Below, one piece after another: positions 9,118 to 17,424 of a stretch of 64,000 nt of DNA. Where the stretch lies: positions 124,001 to 188,000 of the forward strand of contig NZ_JAHVHT010000005.1 in NCBI RefSeq assembly GCF_019802125.1, written 5' to 3'. This DNA is from Tateyamaria omphalii. GTDB taxonomy: Bacteria; Pseudomonadota; Alphaproteobacteria; Rhodobacterales; Rhodobacteraceae. Position 1 is the first letter of the stretch. Each line of letters starts with the position of its first letter. The notes beneath the pieces are model-generated. The model was not told the origin of the DNA. It worked only from the letters and a program-made list of their open reading frames with translations, and ran no database searches. A program made the position numbers and the translations under genes.

Positions 9118-10662
9118 ATGACGGTTAAGAACCATGTCGACAGCCTTTCAAACTCTGACATGACAGAGGTCCAGGGCGGTGTCCGTGACGCCACTGTCCG
9201 CAATGACGCTGAAACGGCACATCCAAACCTGCCGGATCTCGAAACAGCCGTCGACACACCGCTGGTGGTCGACCTCGACGGCACGTTGCTGCGGTCCGAC
9301 CTGTTGGTCGAAACCGCCTTCCGCCGCCTCGGGCGCGCGCCCGGATCCATCTTCGGCATGATGGGTGCCTTGAACGCGGGCCGCGCCTCGCTCAAGCATT
9401 TCCTCTGTGCCGGTGCCGACTGCGCCCCCGAAACCCTGCCCTATGACAAAACCATCCTGTCGATGATCCGCCTCGCCCAACTGGCCGGGCGCAAGGTCTA
9501 CCTGGCGTCAGGCTCGCATGAAGACCTGGTCAAGGCCGTCGCTGACCATCTCGGCATCTTCACCGGCTATTTCGCAACGACATCTGCCGTGAACCTGTCG
9601 GGCCGGGCCAAGGCCGACCTGCTTGTCAAGGAATTCGGCAGCAAGGGCTTCGACTATGTCGGCAACGCCGCCGCCGACCTGCCGGTCTGGGAACAGGCCC
9701 GTCAGCCAATTGCCATCCGCACCCCGGCCAATGTCTCCGCGCGACTGCGCAAAATGGCCCCACACGCGCAGTTCATCGAACACAGCGGCGCCACCCTGCG
9801 GGATTGGGCGCGCCAGTTCCGCGTCCACCAATATGCCAAGAACGCGCTGATCTTCGTGCCGATGATCGCCGCCCACGCGCTCAGCTTCCAAAACCTGTTC
9901 GTCTCAATCGTGGCGGCATTGGCGTTCTGCATGGCAGCCTCGGCCTGCTACATCCTGAACGACCTGGTCGATCTGCAAGAGGACCGCGCCCACCGCACCA
10001 AACGGAACCGCCCCTTGGCGCGCGGGGACATCCCCCTGATCCAGGCGATGCTTGCCGTCCCGATCCTCCTGATCCTGGCAACGGTGCTCGCGCTGTCGCT
10101 GTCCACAAATTTCACCGTCGTGCTCTTGCTCTACTTTGCCATGACCACGGCCTATTCCTTCTACCTGAAGAAAATCCTGCTCGTGGACGTGCTGACGCTT
10201 GCGGGGCTCTACACCATGCGGCTCTTGGGCGGCGCGGTCGCCATCGGCGTCACCCTGTCGTCGTGGCTCCTGGTCTTTGCCCTGTCGATCTTCGTCTCGC
10301 TGGCCCTGATGAAACGCTTTGTCGAACTCACCGCCTGCGCCGATGCGGACCGTGCCTCGCCCGACAACCGGGATTACGAAAACGTGGACCTGAGCATGAT
10401 CGCCGCGCTTTCGGCGGCGGCAGGCTTCAACGCCGTCACGGTCCTCGCACTCTATGTCTCCGGTCACACGGTGACGCAGCTTTACAGCCGCCCCGAAATC
10501 CTTTTGCTGGTCTGCCCGATCATGACCTACTGGATCGGTCGCGCCCTGATCCTCGCGCAGCGCAGGCAGATGCAGGACGATCCGGTGGTCTTTGCGATCA
10601 AAGACCCGATGAGCCGGATCAGCGGCCTTGCCATGCTGGCCGTCTTCGTGCTGGCGATCTGA
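9118..10662 (+). CDS. HAD phosphatase-UbiA prenyltransferase fusion, DPPR-synthase-like
   Basis: The protein has 514 residues and two domains. Residues about 48-215 are a HAD hydrolase: DLDGT at 52-56 with the two catalytic aspartates, ASGS at 130-133, a lysine in SGRAKAD, and VGNAAADLPVW at 181-191. Residues about 235-514 are a UbiA-type membrane prenyltransferase with the signature NDLVDLQEDR at 281-290 and HRTKRNRP at 292-299. This half matches decaprenyl-phosphate 5-phosphoribosyltransferase (Rv3806c type), which joins PRPP to polyprenyl phosphate. The HAD part could then remove the 5-phosphate to give polyprenylphosphoryl-ribose; that is inference. The UbiA fold alone also fits other aromatic or sugar prenyl transfers, but the following GtrA, DprE1 and DprE2 genes favour this reading. 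It heads a five-gene plus-strand run. Confidence 0.85.
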   Translation: MTVKNHVDSLSNSDMTEVQGGVRDATVRNDAETAHPNLPDLETAVDTPLVVDLDGTLLRSDLLVETAFRRLGRAPGSIFGMMGALNAGRASLKHFLCAGADCAPETLPYDKTILSMIRLAQLAGRKVYLASGSHEDLVKAVADHLGIFTGYFATTSAVNLSGRAKADLLVKEFGSKGFDYVGNAAADLPVWEQARQPIAIRTPANVSARLRKMAPHAQFIEHSGATLRDWARQFRVHQYAKNALIFVPMIAAHALSFQNLFVSIVAALAFCMAASACYILNDLVDLQEDRAHRTKRNRPLARGDIPLIQAMLAVPILLILATVLALSLSTNFTVVLLLYFAMTTAYSFYLKKILLVDVLTLAGLYTMRLLGGAVAIGVTLSSWLLVFALSIFVSLALMKRFVELTACADADRASPDNRDYENVDLSMIAALSAAAGFNAVTVLALYVSGHTVTQLYSRPEILLLVCPIMTYWIGRALILAQRRQMQDDPVVFAIKDPMSRISGLAMLAVFVLAI

Positions 10663-10672
10663 CAGGCACCCC

Positions 10673-11092
10673 ATGTTTAAGTCCCTGTCCGAAGGCCACC
10701 CGATTGCGCGCTATGCGGTCACCGCCGTCCTATCGGTGCTGGCAAACCTGCTGGCGCAAGAAGCAACGGTGCAAAGCATGCCGTCCGCGCACCTGATGGT
10801 GTCCATCGTCGTCGGCACGCTCGTCGGCTTCTTCATGAAATACGTCATCGACAAAAGCTGGACCTTCCGAGAGGCCTACACCACCCCCCGCGGCGAAGCG
10901 CAGCGCATCACGCTCTCGGGCTTCTTCAGCGTCGCAACGACAATCATCTTCTGGTCGTTTGAGCTGGGCTTCTACGCCATCTGGCAAACGGACTTTGCCA
11001 AGTATCTGGGCGCCGTCATCGGCCTCAGCATTGGCTACGTCCTGAAATTCTGGCTCGACCGCCGCCACGTGTTTCGCGAGGCGACGGTGTGA
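10673..11092 (+). CDS. GtrA-family membrane protein
   Basis: This 139-residue protein with four predicted membrane helices has the GtrA signature: an ARYAVTAVLSVLANLL first helix, then VVGTLVGFFMKYVIDKSWTF and the closing GYVLKFWLDRRHVF. GtrA proteins handle polyprenyl-phosphate sugars; the mycobacterial member Rv3789 lies beside dprE1 and has been proposed to flip decaprenylphosphoryl-arabinose or to anchor the arabinosyltransferase. The start is ATG 10673, 10 bp after the HAD-UbiA stop. Its stop overlaps the GTG start of the DprE1-like gene (GTGA). The position directly before dprE1 copies the mycobacterial order. Confidence 0.85.
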   Translation: MFKSLSEGHPIARYAVTAVLSVLANLLAQEATVQSMPSAHLMVSIVVGTLVGFFMKYVIDKSWTFREAYTTPRGEAQRITLSGFFSVATTIIFWSFELGFYAIWQTDFAKYLGAVIGLSIGYVLKFWLDRRHVFREATV

Positions 11093-12414
11093 AGGATCTG
11101 AGCGGTTGGGGCCGGTATCCCCGCCTGTCCGGTCCGCTTGGCAAGGCGCGGGACATGGGCCCGGCGGCCACGGCGACCGCCACCCTTCCAGGCGTGATCG
11201 CCCGCGGCCTCGGGCGATCCTACGGGGATGCCGCCATCGGGCGCGACAACACGATTGACGCCACCGGGTTGAACCGGATGCAGTCCTTCGATCCCAACAC
11301 CGGCATCCTCGCGGTCGAGGCTGGCGTGCCGCTCGCTGACATCATCGACACCTTTCTGCCGCAAGGCTATTTCCCGTGCGCCGTCCCGGGCACGCGCTTT
11401 GTCACCGTGGGCGGCATGATCGCCTCAGACGTGCATGGCAAGAACCAGCATATCCACGGCACCTTCGGCGACCATGTGGCATGGCTGATGCTTGCGATGC
11501 CCGATGGCCGGGTCATGCGGTGCAGCCCGCATGAGAACGCCGAGCTTTTCAAGGCCACCATCGGCGGCATGGGCCTCACCGGAACCATCCTCTCCGCAGG
11601 CTTCCGTCTGAAACAGGTGGAAACCGGCTGGATCCGCCAAACCACCCATGTCGCAGCCAATCTGGGCGAAGCGGTACGCCTCCTCAGCCAAACCGCAAAC
11701 GCCACCTACACCGTCGCCTGGATCGACGTTCTCGCGCGCGGCGCCTCGCTTGGCCGGTCCCTGATCCTCGAAGGCGAACACGCAACAGCCGACGACCTCC
11801 CATGGGGCGACGTGCGGTTCCCACCCTCGACCAATGGCCGCCTCGCCGTGCCGATGGACATGCCCAGCTGGCTGCTCAACGGCATGACCGTCCGCGCTTT
11901 CAACGAGCTCTACTACCGCAACGGCGCACGCAAGGCCGGGCAAACCACCACCGTTCCATGGGACAGCTACTTCTTCCCCCTCGACGGCATCGCGCACTGG
12001 AACCGCATCTACGGACGGCGCGGCTTTGTACAGCACCAATGCGTCATCCCCGAGGCCAAGGCCGAAGGCGTCGTCTCCGACATCCTCGAGCGGATCTCCA
12101 GCCACGGAGCCGGGTCCTTCCTCGCCGTCATCAAACGGCTCGCACCGGGATCAGGGCTCATGTCCTTCCCCATGGAAGGGCTGACCCTCGCCCTCGACAT
12201 CCCCTTCAACGAAAAGCTGAAACCGCTGCTGGCCGAGATCGACGCGCTGGTCGTCGCGGCAGGTGGCCGCCTCTACCTCGCCAAGGACGCCACCCAATCG
12301 CCCGCGACCTTCGCAGCGGGCTACCCCAATCTCGACCGCTTCAAAGCGCTCAGGGACGAGATTGGTGCAACGGGCCGCATGGCCTCAAAACTATCGGAAA
12401 GACTTGGACTATGA
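11089..12414 (+). CDS. dprE1: DprE1-like FAD oxidoreductase (decaprenylphosphoryl-ribose 2'-oxidase homologue)
   Basis: The protein has 441 residues. The N-terminal FAD-binding (VAO/PCMH) domain has ARGLGRSYGDAA at 38-49, the region that holds FAD pyrophosphate, and ASDVHGKNQH at 112-121. The C-terminal ALO-type domain has LYLAKDA at 396-401, whose Lys399 corresponds to the catalytic Lys418 of Mycobacterium tuberculosis DprE1. DprE1 oxidises the 2'-OH of polyprenylphosphoryl-ribose to the keto form. The mycobacterial Cys387, target of benzothiazinones, aligns with Ala368 here (TLALDIPF). The start is GTG at 11089, overlapping gtrA by 4 bp; the end overlaps dprE2 by 4 bp. The L-gulonolactone oxidase family is the main alternative, but the neighbours argue for DprE1. 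Confidence 0.87.
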   Translation: MKDLSGWGRYPRLSGPLGKARDMGPAATATATLPGVIARGLGRSYGDAAIGRDNTIDATGLNRMQSFDPNTGILAVEAGVPLADIIDTFLPQGYFPCAVPGTRFVTVGGMIASDVHGKNQHIHGTFGDHVAWLMLAMPDGRVMRCSPHENAELFKATIGGMGLTGTILSAGFRLKQVETGWIRQTTHVAANLGEAVRLLSQTANATYTVAWIDVLARGASLGRSLILEGEHATADDLPWGDVRFPPSTNGRLAVPMDMPSWLLNGMTVRAFNELYYRNGARKAGQTTTVPWDSYFFPLDGIAHWNRIYGRRGFVQHQCVIPEAKAEGVVSDILERISSHGAGSFLAVIKRLAPGSGLMSFPMEGLTLALDIPFNEKLKPLLAEIDALVVAAGGRLYLAKDATQSPATFAAGYPNLDRFKALRDEIGATGRMASKLSERLGL

Positions 12415-13172
12415 CGGAAACGGATCGGCACACGACGCCGAAACGCCTGCTTGTGGTGGGCGGTACCTCTGACATCGGGCGGGCGGTGGCGGCCACCTAT
12501 GCCGCGCGCGGCTGGCACATCACGCTGGCCGCGCGCGACACCGACGGGGCAGAGCGCAACGCCGACGACATCCGCACCCGCAGCGGCGCGCATCAGATCG
12601 ACGTGAAACATCTCGACATCCTCGACACGAACAGTTTTGAGCCCTTTCTGGACGGGCTCGACGCCTTGCCCGACACGGTGGTCTGCGTCGTCGGAATGCT
12701 GGGCGATCAAACCCGCGCGCAGGAGGACGCAGACCACGCCACCACCGTCATGCGCACGAACTTCGAAGGGCCGGCGCTACTCCTTGAAATGGTCGCCGCC
12801 CGCTTCGCCGCGCGCGGGCACGGGCTGATCGTCGGCGTCAGCTCGGTCGCAGGCGACCGGGGCCGCGCATCGAACTACGTCTACGGCGCAGGCAAGGCCG
12901 GGTTCAGCGCCTATCTATCCGGTCTGCGCAACCGGCTGGCGAAAACGGATGTCCACGTGGCCACGGTCAAGCCAGGCTTCGTGCGCACCAGCATGACCGC
13001 CGACATGGACCTCATTGGCCCGCTCACGGCAGAACCCGAAGCGGTCGCCGACCGCATCGCCGCATTGGAAACCCGGCCCGCCGACATCGTCTACGTCCTG
13101 CGCGCATGGCGGCTGGTCATGTTCATCATCCGCGCCATTCCCGAATCCATCTTCAAAAAGCTCAGCCTGTGA
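12411..13172 (+). CDS. dprE2: DprE2-like short-chain dehydrogenase
   Basis: This 253-residue short-chain dehydrogenase has VVGGTSDIGRA at 15-25 (NAD(P)-binding loop), VSSVAGDRGRASNYVYGAGKAG (Ser and the Tyr-x3-Lys pair), and a C-terminal hydrophobic helix ending in PESIFKKLSL, as in mycobacterial DprE2. DprE2 reduces the 2'-keto intermediate made by DprE1, completing epimerisation of ribose to arabinose on the lipid carrier. The start ATG 12411 overlaps the dprE1 stop (ATGA). The same frame stays open far upstream inside dprE1, but that part is a shadow. Confidence in the SDR call is very high; confidence in the specific reaction rests on the gene order. Confidence 0.87.
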   Translation: MTETDRHTTPKRLLVVGGTSDIGRAVAATYAARGWHITLAARDTDGAERNADDIRTRSGAHQIDVKHLDILDTNSFEPFLDGLDALPDTVVCVVGMLGDQTRAQEDADHATTVMRTNFEGPALLLEMVAARFAARGHGLIVGVSSVAGDRGRASNYVYGAGKAGFSAYLSGLRNRLAKTDVHVATVKPGFVRTSMTADMDLIGPLTAEPEAVADRIAALETRPADIVYVLRAWRLVMFIIRAIPESIFKKLSL

Positions 13173-13182
13173 GGTGCCCGGC

Positions 13183-14766
13183 ATGTCACGATTAAGCAGC
13201 TCTCCCATCACCCTCGCCACATGGGCCACAACGCTCATCTGCGCGGCCCTCCTTGTGCTGCCGGGCGTCACCGCCTCGTCCATGTACTTCAACGACATCC
13301 TGATCTTCCTCGACGGCGCCTACCGCGTGGTCGAAGGGCAGGTGCCGAACCGCGACTTCCACACAGCACTCGGCCCGCTCAACTTCTATCTTCCGGGCCT
13401 CGGATACTGGCTGACGGATCGACTCGGCATGGCGATGCCCGTCGGCATGGCGGTGCTTATGCTGGTGACAGCACCGATCATCGTCCACGTCTTCGGCACC
13501 CGGCTGCGCCCCCTGATCGGCGTGCCGCTCGCCATCTTCCTTGTGCTGCTGCTCGCCACACCGATGAACACGGGCGAAATCCCGGCCAAGATCTCCTTCG
13601 CCATGTTCTACAACCGCATCGGCTGGGCGCTGCTAGGCGTGCTGCTGGTGCTGCACTTGCAACCGAACCAACCGACACGCGGGCAGGATTGGCGCGATGC
13701 AGCGGCGGCGGCCATCCTGACCATGCTGCTGTTCTATACCAAGATGACCTACGGGGTCGTGGCCCTCAGCTTCCTCGCCCTCCTGCTCCTGCAACGCGCG
13801 CAGCGCAAATGGGCAGCCATTGCCATCGGGCTTTGCATTGCCATCGGCCTGCTGGTCGAGGTGATCTGGGGCGGCACACGCATGCACATCGCGGACCTGA
13901 TCGAAGCGACCAAGGTCAGCGGCGTCATCGAATCCTACATCTACGTGCGATCCTTCATGCGGGTGTCGGGCGAATACATCGTCTTCGCCCTCATCGCGGG
14001 CCTCGCGCTCTGGCACCGCCCGCGCATCACCGACATCCTGTTCTACCTGCTCTGCGGCACGGCGGGCTTTGCCCTGATCAACCAGAATTTCCAGCACATT
14101 GGCATCATCACGATGCTGGTCGGCAGCGCGGTGGCGGCAGAAATCATGCTCCGGCACAAACGGGCGAATGCGTCCATTCCAATGAAAAGCCTTGTCCAGG
14201 GCGCCCCCCTCGCGATCGGCGTGCTGCTTCTGCCCATCGCGCTGTCCTCCGCGGCAGCGGTCGGCATCCACGCGGTCATGGCCAGCACCCGCGCCGGATT
14301 TGCCCTGCAAACGCCAAACGGCACCGATATCCGGATCGTCAACATCTTCAACCGCGGGCAATACGACTTCTACCGCCGCTACGGCCAAAGCCTCGGTAGC
14401 GGGGCGGCTCTCATCGCGTCACTGGAAAAGCCCGACGCACGGGTGCTGGTGATGGACTTCGTCAGCCCCTTCGCGTCACTCGCCGGTCTGCCGCCCCAAG
14501 ACGGGGGCAACGCCTGGATGCACGACAACCGCAATTTCGACATGCAGGTCCACCTGCCTGCCGAGGAAATGCTGGGCGGCGTCGATGTGGTCATGATCCC
14601 CAAACAGCCCGTGGCCGAGGGAACCACCCAAAAAATGCGAGAGATCTACGGCCCCTATCTCGAACGGCACTTCGAACAGACGCGCAGCACCAACTTGTGG
14701 ATCCTCTACGAACGTCGCCTCGTGCCCGAGGCCGTCACCCGACCCACCGGCCCGCAAAGCAGCTGA
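13183..14766 (+). CDS. GT-C membrane glycosyltransferase, putative polyprenyl-phosphate-pentose user
   Basis: The protein has 527 residues with about ten membrane helices and a C-terminal soluble domain (about 430-527). The first periplasmic loop has the acidic pattern expected of GT-C enzymes: FNDILIFLDGAYRVVEGQ (Asp38, Asp44) and PNRDFHTALGPLNFYLPG (Asp58). GT-C enzymes take sugars from polyprenyl-phosphate donors outside the membrane. It is last in the HAD-UbiA/gtrA/dprE1/dprE2 run, the place held by the arabinosyltransferase AftA (Rv3792) in mycobacteria, although overall similarity to AftA is not obvious by eye. The start ATG 13183 has GAGG upstream and lies 10 bp after dprE2; frame extension upstream only shadows dprE2. 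Confidence 0.78.
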   Translation: MSRLSSSPITLATWATTLICAALLVLPGVTASSMYFNDILIFLDGAYRVVEGQVPNRDFHTALGPLNFYLPGLGYWLTDRLGMAMPVGMAVLMLVTAPIIVHVFGTRLRPLIGVPLAIFLVLLLATPMNTGEIPAKISFAMFYNRIGWALLGVLLVLHLQPNQPTRGQDWRDAAAAAILTMLLFYTKMTYGVVALSFLALLLLQRAQRKWAAIAIGLCIAIGLLVEVIWGGTRMHIADLIEATKVSGVIESYIYVRSFMRVSGEYIVFALIAGLALWHRPRITDILFYLLCGTAGFALINQNFQHIGIITMLVGSAVAAEIMLRHKRANASIPMKSLVQGAPLAIGVLLLPIALSSAAAVGIHAVMASTRAGFALQTPNGTDIRIVNIFNRGQYDFYRRYGQSLGSGAALIASLEKPDARVLVMDFVSPFASLAGLPPQDGGNAWMHDNRNFDMQVHLPAEEMLGGVDVVMIPKQPVAEGTTQKMREIYGPYLERHFEQTRSTNLWILYERRLVPEAVTRPTGPQSS

Positions 14767-14769
14767 GGG

Positions 14770-14788
14770 GCAGGGCGCTCAGCCCTGC
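14770..14788. terminator. Hairpin between converging GT-C and opgG genes
   Basis: GCAGGGC (14770-14776) pairs with GCCCTGC (14782-14788) around a 5-nt loop, and flanking GGG/CCC can extend the stem. It covers the 12-bp gap between the GT-C stop (14766) and the opgG stop (14779-14781), so it could stop both transcripts. No T tract follows on either strand. Confidence 0.4.
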
Positions 14789-16410
14789 TTGCCCCGCTCG
14801 ACCGCCGCATCCATCAACCACGTCTCGGTCAACGCACGGTCCCGATGCTGCAGAAAGGCGCGCAGGCTCACAGGCTCCGGGCCGGTCTGTTCGAAATCAA
14901 AGGTCAGACGCCACCGCTCGGTGCCCACGATGGGATAGGCGTCAATGGGCTCCACGATCCGGCCGTTCAGCGCGTCAATCACCGGTACAACGCCACTGTC
15001 ACGATCCAGCCCCGTCAGCGAAGGACCCTCGAAATCGACAACCATCTTGTCCACCCCTTCGGGCAGCGGATCGCCGGGCACACCGCCCTCGCCCTGCCGT
15101 GTCGCCACGACCCAGGCCACGCCATCGGGCTGCGGATCACGCGCGCGCCATTGAATGTCGTAATCGAACTGGAACTCCGCACCTTTCTCGGTCGGACCCT
15201 CCGGCACCCAATAGGCCACCACGTTGTCAAAGGTCTCGTCGGTGGTCGGGATCAGGAACAGCTGCACCTGGCCCGGCCCCCAGTCACCCACCGGCTTCAC
15301 CCAGGCCGACGGACGACGGTTATAGAACACACCATCGTCCTGATAGTTCTCGAACTTGCGGTCGCGCTGGATCAGGCCAAAACCCTTGGGGTTCTGGTCC
15401 ATGAAGCTCGACGTGGTGACATAGTCCGGATTGCTCAGCGGGCGCCAGATCCGTTCGCCATTGCCGGTGGCCAGGGCCAATCCATCGCTGTCGTGGATCT
15501 CTGGCCGCCAGTCGTCTCCGCCAGCTCGATCACGCTCGGAATACCAGTACATGCTGGTCAACGGCGCAACGCCCAGACGCTGCACGTCTTCGCGCAGGAA
15601 CAGATGGGCCGAGATGCGGGTCAGATGCCCGCCATAAGCGGCGTTGCGCACCACGCCAAAGCGGTAGGCTCCGGTGATCGACGGACCGTCCAGCTCCGCC
15701 CAGATCGACAGCTCCTCGTCCTCCTTCTCAGGCGGTCCAAGCCAGAAGGCGGTGAAGCGGGGAAACTCCTCGGGCACGTCGAGCCCGGTATTGACGGCAA
15801 TCCCCCGCGTCGACAGACCATACTGCGCCTCCGGCCCATCGGTCCGGAAATAGGACGCGCCAAGAAACGAAATCCAGTCCGGCTCAAGCCCCGGGCGCAT
15901 GACACGGAACCCGGCAAACCCGTAGCCCTCTGGCAGATCAAAGGCCGGGTTGTCCTCCGGCATGGAAAAGAAGTCGCGGACAAAAGGCACCTCATGCGCC
16001 GTGCCGGCCTCGTCGCGGATGTAAATCTTCACCGGTTCGGGGAAGAAGCGGCCGGGGTGGAACAACTGCACCGGCGCCTTGTTGCGGCCCACATACAGCG
16101 TCGCATCGGGGCGGAACTGGATCTGCCAATGGGCACTGTAGTTGACCCTCTCGATGATGTCCGGCGCCGGAATGACAGTCGGCTCATAGGGCTGGTTGGC
16201 GGCGTTGCGCGCCTTCTCGACCAACCGATCGAATGTCATCGGCCCATCCGCACCGGCCGCATCGGATCTGGCACTGTTCCAAAGGCCAAGCGTCAGAAAT
16301 GCCGCCGATCCTGCAAGCACCGCGCGTCTGGACGGCTGGGCAACAGCGGATCGCGCAACGCCAGTGCGCTTTGCCGATGTTCTTGGGGAAGCATTGTCAA
16401 CAAATTTCAT
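14779..16410 (-). CDS. opgG: Glucan biosynthesis protein OpgG/OpgD (MdoG family), Tat-exported
   Basis: The protein has 543 residues. The N-terminus has a twin-arginine pattern (PSRRAVLAGSAAFLTLGLW, Arg28-Arg29), as is usual for the OpgD branch. The rest is a full MdoG domain: FDRLVEKARNAANQPYEP, INYSAHWQIQFRPDATL-like strands, GYGFAGFRVM, SFLGASYFR, YGLSTRGIAVNT, then a C-terminal immunoglobulin-like part. MdoG proteins act in the periplasm in branching or trimming osmoregulated periplasmic glucans. No OpgH glucosyltransferase is visible in the window, so the backbone synthase must be elsewhere, or this copy serves the nearby glycan system. The start ATG 16410 has AAGG upstream. It converges with the GT-C gene. 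Confidence 0.88.
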   Translation of the reverse strand: MKFVDNASPRTSAKRTGVARSAVAQPSRRAVLAGSAAFLTLGLWNSARSDAAGADGPMTFDRLVEKARNAANQPYEPTVIPAPDIIERVNYSAHWQIQFRPDATLYVGRNKAPVQLFHPGRFFPEPVKIYIRDEAGTAHEVPFVRDFFSMPEDNPAFDLPEGYGFAGFRVMRPGLEPDWISFLGASYFRTDGPEAQYGLSTRGIAVNTGLDVPEEFPRFTAFWLGPPEKEDEELSIWAELDGPSITGAYRFGVVRNAAYGGHLTRISAHLFLREDVQRLGVAPLTSMYWYSERDRAGGDDWRPEIHDSDGLALATGNGERIWRPLSNPDYVTTSSFMDQNPKGFGLIQRDRKFENYQDDGVFYNRRPSAWVKPVGDWGPGQVQLFLIPTTDETFDNVVAYWVPEGPTEKGAEFQFDYDIQWRARDPQPDGVAWVVATRQGEGGVPGDPLPEGVDKMVVDFEGPSLTGLDRDSGVVPVIDALNGRIVEPIDAYPIVGTERWRLTFDFEQTGPEPVSLRAFLQHRDRALTETWLMDAAVERGKQG

Positions 16411-17424
16411 ATCGGTACCTTACCGCGCTCACACATTGTGTTTCAGGTGATAGATTGTTGCAGAATGTATAGCCGGGCGTGATCGACCATCAATTTGAGG
16501 AGCCGGATCAGGCACGACTTTGCCGAACGAACAGCGCGTTGCCGCCGACGAGTGCATGGTTTGTGTAGATACGCCTCGGAACCGCACATCCTTTGAGCGG
16601 GATGTAGCGAACCAGATAATGGCACGTGTGAAGGTCCCTTAACCTGATGACCCGATTTGCTGTGAAATCAGTCGGGTTAACTGTCGACTTCCGAGAAGGG
16701 TAGGGGGCGCCACAACAGATGGCCACACTGCTCTGGACGAACGGGGACCATGCGGAACAAAACCAAACGTGGCTGACGCAGCACTCGTTCGCAACTGCAG
16801 CCAGAGTTCCCCCCGCTCGGGACGCGGAAATTCGAAACTAGGTGAAGGTGGTTTACCGTTGAGAAGCCTCGATGCACCAAGCCGGTTTACCGAGTTTCAG
16901 GTCGCCAAACAGAAGCCTGGCTTACGCGCGCGATGCTCGACAACGGAACATCGAACCCATGGCGGATGTGGTTGTGAACTTTTAGCGCTCCGTGCTTCGG
17001 CTTTTGGTCGCGCAGTTTCAACGCGCCTAAATGCCGATCGCTATCAAGAATGCGCCCACCGAATGCTGGCTGTGCATCGCGAAGACAACCGCAAACGGCA
17101 AAAAAGGTCAGAGCATTCAACTTGGTCAGAATTTTCACCGTGGCATTCGGCGAACAACCCGCAATACTCACCTTGAAATGATTATTGCCAATGTCCTGCA
17201 GAACGGCTCTCAGATCTTCGTAGAGCGCGCCGCCCCGAACTGAGCAAACCAATCAGGGGCTCCGGTACGGAGGATGAGCATCTTAATGAAGAAAAGGTGC
17301 GCGCCTGTCAGCGTTCCCGCTGGTCCGAGAATGCAAAGCTAAACACCAGCGCATACTATAGCGTTCTTGAAACGCATCCGATTGACAGAACCAAGACTTT
17401 GGCCCGCTTACTGCTGCAAAATAT
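16411..17424. other. About 1 kb without a convincing gene
   Basis: The only open frames here are short, overlap one another on both strands and show no recognisable family, no consistent ribosome site and no signal or membrane pattern. Base composition is lower in GC than the flanks by eye. No inverted repeats or direct target repeats of an insertion sequence were found. It may be a decayed gene remnant plus the opgG promoter; it marks the border between the glycan region and the AraC/aldo-keto reductase group. Confidence 0.5.

Noticed and set aside
11802..12410. Long N-terminal extension of the DprE2 frame
   Set aside because: It overlaps dprE1 in another frame and is Arg/Pro/His-rich; the SDR domain starts cleanly at ATG 12411.
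14845..16482. 545-codon plus-strand frame opposite opgG
   Set aside because: Composition is shadow-like and the MdoG domain on the other strand is complete.
16887..17252. 121-codon minus-strand frame in the gene-poor stretch
   Set aside because: No domain, weak start and overlap with an equally long plus-strand frame; not enough to call a gene.
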